From positions 1 through 33,406 of the forward strand of contig JARLIV010000275.1 of the NCBI GenBank assembly GCA_031291555.1: a stretch of DNA of 33,406 bases. Direction: 5' to 3'. Each line of letters opens with the position of its first letter. Positions within the stretch are counted from its first letter, which is position 1. Under the pieces are notes generated by a model. That model did no database searches. It was not told the DNA's origin and was given only the letters and a program-made list of their open reading frames with translations. This DNA comes from Methylovirgula sp. Its GTDB lineage: Bacteria > Pseudomonadota > Alphaproteobacteria > Rhizobiales > Beijerinckiaceae. Of the stretch, positions 28,632 to 33,406 are shown in pieces. A program made the translations under genes and the position numbers.

Positions 28632-31547
28632 ATGATGGTCAGCCCGAAAAGGCCGTTACTGCCCGAGTATGATCCGGCGGCCAGTTACGTAGGTGATCGC
28701 TACGCGTTCGACGAGTTTCGTCTCTGGCCGGCCAGTCGCGTCCTGACCCGCAATAATGTGCCAGTGCAGCTCGGGGCACGCGCCCTCGACATTCTTATTG
28801 CTCTTGTTGAGCGCGCTGGCCAGGTGGTCGGCAAGACGGAGCTCTTCGCCCTCGTTTGGCCGAATAGGTCCATCGAAGAGAGTAATCTCAGGGTCCATAT
28901 CGCGGCGCTGCGCAAGGCGCTGGGTGACGGGCGATCGGCGACCCGGTTTATTACAAGCGTCCCTGGACGCGGCTACACGTTCGTAGCAGAGGTCGTCCAC
29001 ATCCCACGCCAGGATGAAAAGAAGGAACAGCGGGTAGCTCCCCTCGCTTCCCTTGACCACGCGGGCTTTCCCGCCGCTCTCACGCCACTTTTTGGCCGTG
29101 ACGAGGTTGTTGCTGAAATCGCCGATCAGCTTCCGCGGAAGCGTCTGGTGACGATTACCGGAGCCGGCGGCATCGGAAAGACCGCCGTTGCTCTGGCCGT
29201 CGCCATGCGAGCTGCTAATTCCTATCGCGATGGGTTGCAAATTATCGATCTGGCTCCCTTGGCGCACCCTTCCTTACTTGCCGCGCATCTCGCATCCCTG
29301 CTCCGGTTGCCGGCCGTCAACGAAGAAGAGTCCCTGCCAAAAATTCTGGCGCATTTGCGGCCGCGGGCACAGCTGATCGTGCTCGACAATTGCGAACATG
29401 TTATCGGCGCAGCAAGTGAAATTGCCGAGGCCATTTTGGCGCATGCGCCTGACATTCGCCTTCTGGCGACAAGCCGCGAGCCTTTGCGCTCGGCAGGCGA
29501 GTGGGTCCAACGGCTGACGCCTCTTGCGGTTCCTCCGTCGGCACCGACGCTGAATGCTACGGAGGCCATGCGCTTTGCGGCGGTGCAGCTCTTTGTCGAA
29601 CGATTGCGCGCATGGGACGGTTCGTTCGTGCTGGCTGATAGCGACGCGCAGGTGATCGCCGAGATCTGCGCGCATCTTGACGGGCTGCCGCTCGCCATCG
29701 AGCTTGCCGCGACGCGCGTCCCGCTCTTTGGATTGCGCGGTCTCGCCGACCGTCTCGGCGATCGCTTCAAAATCTTGACCAAGGGCCGTCGCACAGCCGT
29801 CGCGCGGCATCAGACTTTGGGCGCAATGATCGATTGGAGCTACCAGGGCCTGAGCGAGGAGGAAAAGACGGTCTGGCGCCGTCTAAGCATCTTTCCAAGT
29901 TTTTTCACCCTTCAAGCGGCTGACGCGATTGTCAATGACAAGTCGGGCGACGCCATCGGCACGGTTGATGCTCTGGACGATCTGCTGCAAAAGTCGTTGA
30001 TCGTCTCCGATTCGAGCAATGGCGAAACCCGCTATCGCCTGCTTGAGTCGCTTCGGCTCTACGCCTTCACCGAGCTCCTGGAGAACCAGGAGGCCGAATA
30101 TATGAGACGCCGGCATGCGCAATATTGGTATGAACGCTCCGTCGGATCGGGCGACACTTGGCTTGAAGTGCCCAAGGCCGAATGGCTCGTAAGGCACGGC
30201 GGCGATGTCGCTGATCTGCGCGCCGCGCTCGATTGGGCGTTTGCGCCGGGTGGAGACCCAGCGCTTGGCATCCGGATCGTCGCAGCCTCCGCGCCGTTTT
30301 GGTTCAAGATGTTGTTGCTGCCGGAGCTGCGGCGTTACCTGGAGCGCGCCATTCCACTCTCCGAGGGGATGACGGAAATCGAAGACGCCGAGCGTATTCG
30401 CCTGCATATCGCGCTCGGTCAGGCTATGATCTGGTCCAAGGGTTGGGGCGCCGAGGAAGTGAAGGCTGCTTTTAGCCGTGCAAGGGAGCTTGCGACTGCA
30501 GCGAGCAATGCCGACGAACGCTTCCAGATTTTCTACGGCCTCACGCTCAGCAGTCTCCTGCGCGGTGAACTGCGATTGGCGCGGCAAACCGCCGAAATAT
30601 TTTTGCGCGAAGCGACGGCTGAAGGCCGCGCGGCAGAAGCTGCGGTCGCCAATCGCAATCTAGGTCTAACATGCTTCTTTCAAGGCGAAATCACAAAGGC
30701 GCAAGCATGTCTTGAAGAGGGGCTGAGAATTTACGATCCAAAGGCCGGGCGGGATTCCATGGTTCACTTCGCACAGGATCACCGCGCTGTCGCGGCTGCC
30801 TTTCTCGCTAAAGCTAATTGGGTGCTTGGCGAAGTCGGGCGGGCGCGTGAGCTGATTGAAGGGGCGATCACGCGTGCGACCGAAGCCGAGCATATGCCAA
30901 CCCTGGCCAACGTTTATCTCTTCAGGGCCTACATCGAAATGCTCCGTGGCGACGCCGAAGCTGTACTTAGTTCTGCCGAAACGGTCATCGAAATTTGTCG
31001 GGAGCATGGGCTCGCGCATTCTCTTGCGTACGGAGAAACTTTCCTCGCTTGGGCGCGCGCTCGGCTCGCCGATGGCCGAACCCGAGCAACAATGCTCGGC
31101 GACGCATTGGTCGCACTCAGCAGTTCAGGAAACGGGCTGCTCCGGCCGATTTTCCGTGGCTTGCTTGCTGAGCTTGAAGCTGAAGAGCGAGGCTTTGAAG
31201 ACGCCTTACGACGCATCGATGAAGCTTTGGCGTTTGCAGCCACATCGGGAGAACACTGGACCGACGCTGTCTTGTACCGTATCCGTGGCGAGCTTTTATT
31301 GAAGTTCGGTGCGACGGCCTCGGCGGCGGAAGAAGCCTTCCGCACTGCTATCGACATCGCGCGGCAGCAGAAAGCGAGGAGTTTTGAACTGGCGGCGGCG
31401 GTCCCATTGGCGAAGCTTTATCAGAGCATAAACCGCCCTGGCGACGCGCATGCGCTGCTGGCATCAGCACTCCAAGGCTTTTCGCCGACGCCGGAATTTC
31501 CAAAAATTGCCGAGGCGCAGGCGCTTCTTAATGCGCTTGCGCCGTAA
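28632..31547 (+). CDS. Winged-helix (OmpR-type) transcriptional regulator with STAND/NB-ARC-like ATPase and TPR-like C-terminus
   Basis: FDEFRLWPASRVLTRNNVPVQLGARALDILIALVERAGQVVGKTELFALVWPNRSIEESNLRVHIAALRKALGDG...FITSVPGRGYTFVAEV; TPLFGRDEVV; ITGAGGIGKTAVA; LIVLDNCEHV; LATSREPLR; alpha-helical repeats after ~aa 500. Confidence 0.93.
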   Translation: MMVSPKRPLLPEYDPAASYVGDRYAFDEFRLWPASRVLTRNNVPVQLGARALDILIALVERAGQVVGKTELFALVWPNRSIEESNLRVHIAALRKALGDGRSATRFITSVPGRGYTFVAEVVHIPRQDEKKEQRVAPLASLDHAGFPAALTPLFGRDEVVAEIADQLPRKRLVTITGAGGIGKTAVALAVAMRAANSYRDGLQIIDLAPLAHPSLLAAHLASLLRLPAVNEEESLPKILAHLRPRAQLIVLDNCEHVIGAASEIAEAILAHAPDIRLLATSREPLRSAGEWVQRLTPLAVPPSAPTLNATEAMRFAAVQLFVERLRAWDGSFVLADSDAQVIAEICAHLDGLPLAIELAATRVPLFGLRGLADRLGDRFKILTKGRRTAVARHQTLGAMIDWSYQGLSEEEKTVWRRLSIFPSFFTLQAADAIVNDKSGDAIGTVDALDDLLQKSLIVSDSSNGETRYRLLESLRLYAFTELLENQEAEYMRRRHAQYWYERSVGSGDTWLEVPKAEWLVRHGGDVADLRAALDWAFAPGGDPALGIRIVAASAPFWFKMLLLPELRRYLERAIPLSEGMTEIEDAERIRLHIALGQAMIWSKGWGAEEVKAAFSRARELATAASNADERFQIFYGLTLSSLLRGELRLARQTAEIFLREATAEGRAAEAAVANRNLGLTCFFQGEITKAQACLEEGLRIYDPKAGRDSMVHFAQDHRAVAAAFLAKANWVLGEVGRARELIEGAITRATEAEHMPTLANVYLFRAYIEMLRGDAEAVLSSAETVIEICREHGLAHSLAYGETFLAWARARLADGRTRATMLGDALVALSSSGNGLLRPIFRGLLAELEAEERGFEDALRRIDEALAFAATSGEHWTDAVLYRIRGELLLKFGATASAAEEAFRTAIDIARQQKARSFELAAAVPLAKLYQSINRPGDAHALLASALQGFSPTPEFPKIAEAQALLNALAP

Positions 31548-31570
31548 CACGTTAGTAGCTTGCAAGGCGT

Positions 31571-31680
31571 CTTAAGCGGCTTAGCTTGGCGCGCTTGTGC
31601 CGTCATAGCGGCCGAACGGGAAGCGCGGGATCTCCTCGGCCGCGTGTACGGGCGTCTCCCAGAAGGCTTCACAACGCGCC
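31571..31680 (+). pseudogene. Remnant of the C-terminal TPR tail of a cyclase/AfsR-type protein, frameshifted
   Basis: One frame reads LKRLSLARLCRHSGRTGSA, then an adjacent frame EARDLLGRVYGRLPEGFTT; together they match the familiar tail SLARLWRDQGKR.EARDLLAPVYGWFTEGFDT. Confidence 0.6.
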
Positions 31681-31888
31681 CCCCACGCGGCAAACAGACT
31701 CGGATAATAATTAAGCGGGTGACCGCTCCTCCGTTGGCCTGCACGAAAAGGCGTGCTGGGGCGATCATCGCCGTGCTTTCGCGAAAGTCGGATGGCGGCC
31801 TTGAAAGACTTCGCGGAGCCTACTTCGCAAATTGGCCGCGGGTCTGAACGGACAGACTATCCGTTCGGATTGCCGGGAGATGAAGACC

Positions 31889-32362
31889 ATGTCAGAGCGT
31901 CGGCCGCCGTTTCCGCCATTTACCCTCGAAACCGCTATTCAGAAAGTTCGGGGAGCCGAGGATGGATGGAATACCTGCAATCCTGCGCGGGTCGCTTTAG
32001 CCTATTCCATCGACAGCCATTGGCGAAACCGGTCTGAATTTGTCGAGGGGCGCGCCGCGATCATCGCCTTTTTAACCAGAAAATGGGCGCGCGAACTCGA
32101 CTACAGACTGATCAAGGAGCTCTGGGCTTTTACGGGAAATCGCATCGCCGTGCGGTTCGCCTACGAATGGCGTGATGATTCCAATAATTGGTATCGCTCC
32201 TACGGCAACGAGAACTGGGAATTCGATGCGGAGGGCCTGATGCTGCGCCGCTTCGCCTGTATCAACGATCTGCCGATCAAGGAAACTGAGCGGAAGTTTC
32301 ATTGGGACCGCTCGGGTCCGCGTCCGATCGATCACCCTGGATTATCGGACCTCGGGCTTTGA
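31889..32362 (+). CDS. DUF1348/NTF2-like family protein
   Basis: [113 protein letters not shown]. Start could be 31880. Confidence 0.9.
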   Translation: MSERRPPFPPFTLETAIQKVRGAEDGWNTCNPARVALAYSIDSHWRNRSEFVEGRAAIIAFLTRKWARELDYRLIKELWAFTGNRIAVRFAYEWRDDSNNWYRSYGNENWEFDAEGLMLRRFACINDLPIKETERKFHWDRSGPRPIDHPGLSDLGL

Positions 32363-32571
32363 AGCATATCTACGTAGCGCCCTCCGCTCTGGATTCGGCA
32401 GGTTGAAGCGGCAGCCTGCACCCCCGCGGCCGATCAAAAGCGCCTCGCCGAAAACGCCATGGACCTATTAGGTCGAAGCCGCAACAGCCCATAGACGGAA
32501 ACTGTCCAACGCCCTGACCAGGAAGTATCAAATTATCGCAAGTTGCTGATTTATATAAATAAAAAATGGAG

Positions 32572-32647
32572 TGGCAGGAGAGGAGGGGCTCGAACCCCCA
32601 ACCCCCGGTTTTGGAGACCGGTGCTCTACCAATTGAGCTACACTCCT
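32572..32647 (-). tRNA. tRNA-Trp (anticodon CCA)
   Basis: Minus strand AGGAGTGTAGCTCAATTGGTAGAGCACCGGTCTCCAAAACCGGGGGTTGGGGGTTCGAGCCCCTCCTCTCCTGCCA; cloverleaf, GGTTCGAGCC T-arm, encoded CCA. Confidence 0.97.
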
Positions 32648-32789
32648 AGCGGCCCCGTATTAGCCGCAGGCGGGCCTGCAAAGCAAGCGACTCCTGGCGC
32701 GATCGCAGCGTTCACTTGTCGCCGGGTGCACTGTCAAAACCGGGCGGCGCGCCTATAATCCCGGCAAAGCAATCTGCCGGAGAGTCCTG

Positions 32790-33233
32790 ATGGCCGGACC
32801 CACTGACCGCGCACGCGCGCTGCTTGTGCTCGCAACCCTAGCCTGCAGCAGCCTCAGCGTCGCGGCGCTGGCTCAAAGCGCGGGTTCGCTTGCGCCCGAT
32901 GCCAAAACTCAGCATGCCCTCGACAATGACATGGCCGACACGGTGCAAGACCCGCGCATAACCGCCGCGCAAAAATCCGGCACGGGCACTTGGAAATGGG
33001 CCGTCCCGCCGGTAAAAATGAACGGCGCCTTCGATGACCACGATCCGATCGGCCTCGTGGCTGGCAAGCTGATTCCCGCCGACTGCTCGATCAACTGGAT
33101 CAGCCCCGACACCCACAAGCTTTATTGCTTCACCTCGGCTACCTCGCTCGTCTACTTCCTCGACGCGCCGCAGAACTACCTGGCGCAGGCGGAAAAGAGC
33201 TGGCAGACGCTAAAGGGCAAGCCCGCGAGCTAA
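32790..33233 (+). CDS. Secreted hypothetical protein
   Basis: Signal peptide MAGPTDRARALLVLATLACSSLSVAALAQS; DPIGLVAGKLIPADCSINWISPDTHKLYCFTSATSLVYFLDAPQNYL; RBS CGGAGAG upstream. Confidence 0.8.
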   Translation: MAGPTDRARALLVLATLACSSLSVAALAQSAGSLAPDAKTQHALDNDMADTVQDPRITAAQKSGTGTWKWAVPPVKMNGAFDDHDPIGLVAGKLIPADCSINWISPDTHKLYCFTSATSLVYFLDAPQNYLAQAEKSWQTLKGKPAS

Positions 33234-33236
33234 CAA

Positions 33237-33406
33237 TTAGACCGGCTCGACCCAGACAGCGGTGCCGTAGGCCAAAACCTCGGTGATCCCGTCGGTGATT
33301 TCATTGGCGTCATAGCGCATAGCGACAACCGCATTGGCGCCGCCCTGGCGCGCGTGCTCGCACATATTGTCGAAAGCCTCCTGCCGGGCGGTCTCCGCCA
33401 GATGAA
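33237..33406 (-). CDS. YbjQ-family (UPF0145) protein, C-terminal part (truncated by window edge)
   Basis: Minus-strand reading ...[53 protein letters not shown]; open to the window edge. Confidence 0.85.
   Translation of the reverse strand, partial: HLAETARQEAFDNMCEHARQGGANAVVAMRYDANEITDGITEVLAYGTAVWVEPV

Overview
The window looks like an alphaproteobacterial (Rhizobiales-like) chromosome. Left end, all on the minus strand, is the conserved ribosomal/RNA polymerase block: secE-nusG-rplK-rplA-rplJ-rplL-rpoB (rpoB runs off the left edge). Next come a sulfate ABC transporter operon (binding protein-cysT-cysW-cysA), a band-7/SPFH protein and a small EamA transporter. The most interesting block is 11.2-19.5 kb. 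It holds a type I secretion operon (HlyD-type adaptor, PrtD-type ABC exporter, and a leaderless putative metalloprotease with a HEITEVMGR motif). Divergent to it is a translationally coupled pair: a HlyD-like periplasmic adaptor and a BcsA-like, PilZ-containing glycosyltransferase, followed by a convergent small Cas2-like/SinR-like protein. Further right are a secreted choloylglycine-hydrolase/penicillin V acylase-type Ntn hydrolase, an IorA/IorB-type molybdenum hydroxylase with divergent XdhC and MocA-like maturation genes, a porin-like outer membrane protein, a secreted Met/His-rich protein with three internal repeats, a large winged-helix/STAND-ATPase/TPR regulator followed by a decayed TPR-type gene remnant, a DUF1348-like protein, tRNA-Trp, a secreted hypothetical protein and a partial YbjQ-family gene. 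tRNA-Trp, which commonly sits directly upstream of secE, lies about 27 kb away on the same strand. No CRISPR array, transposase, integrase or phage gene was seen. All assignments come from reading the sequence; no database search was run.
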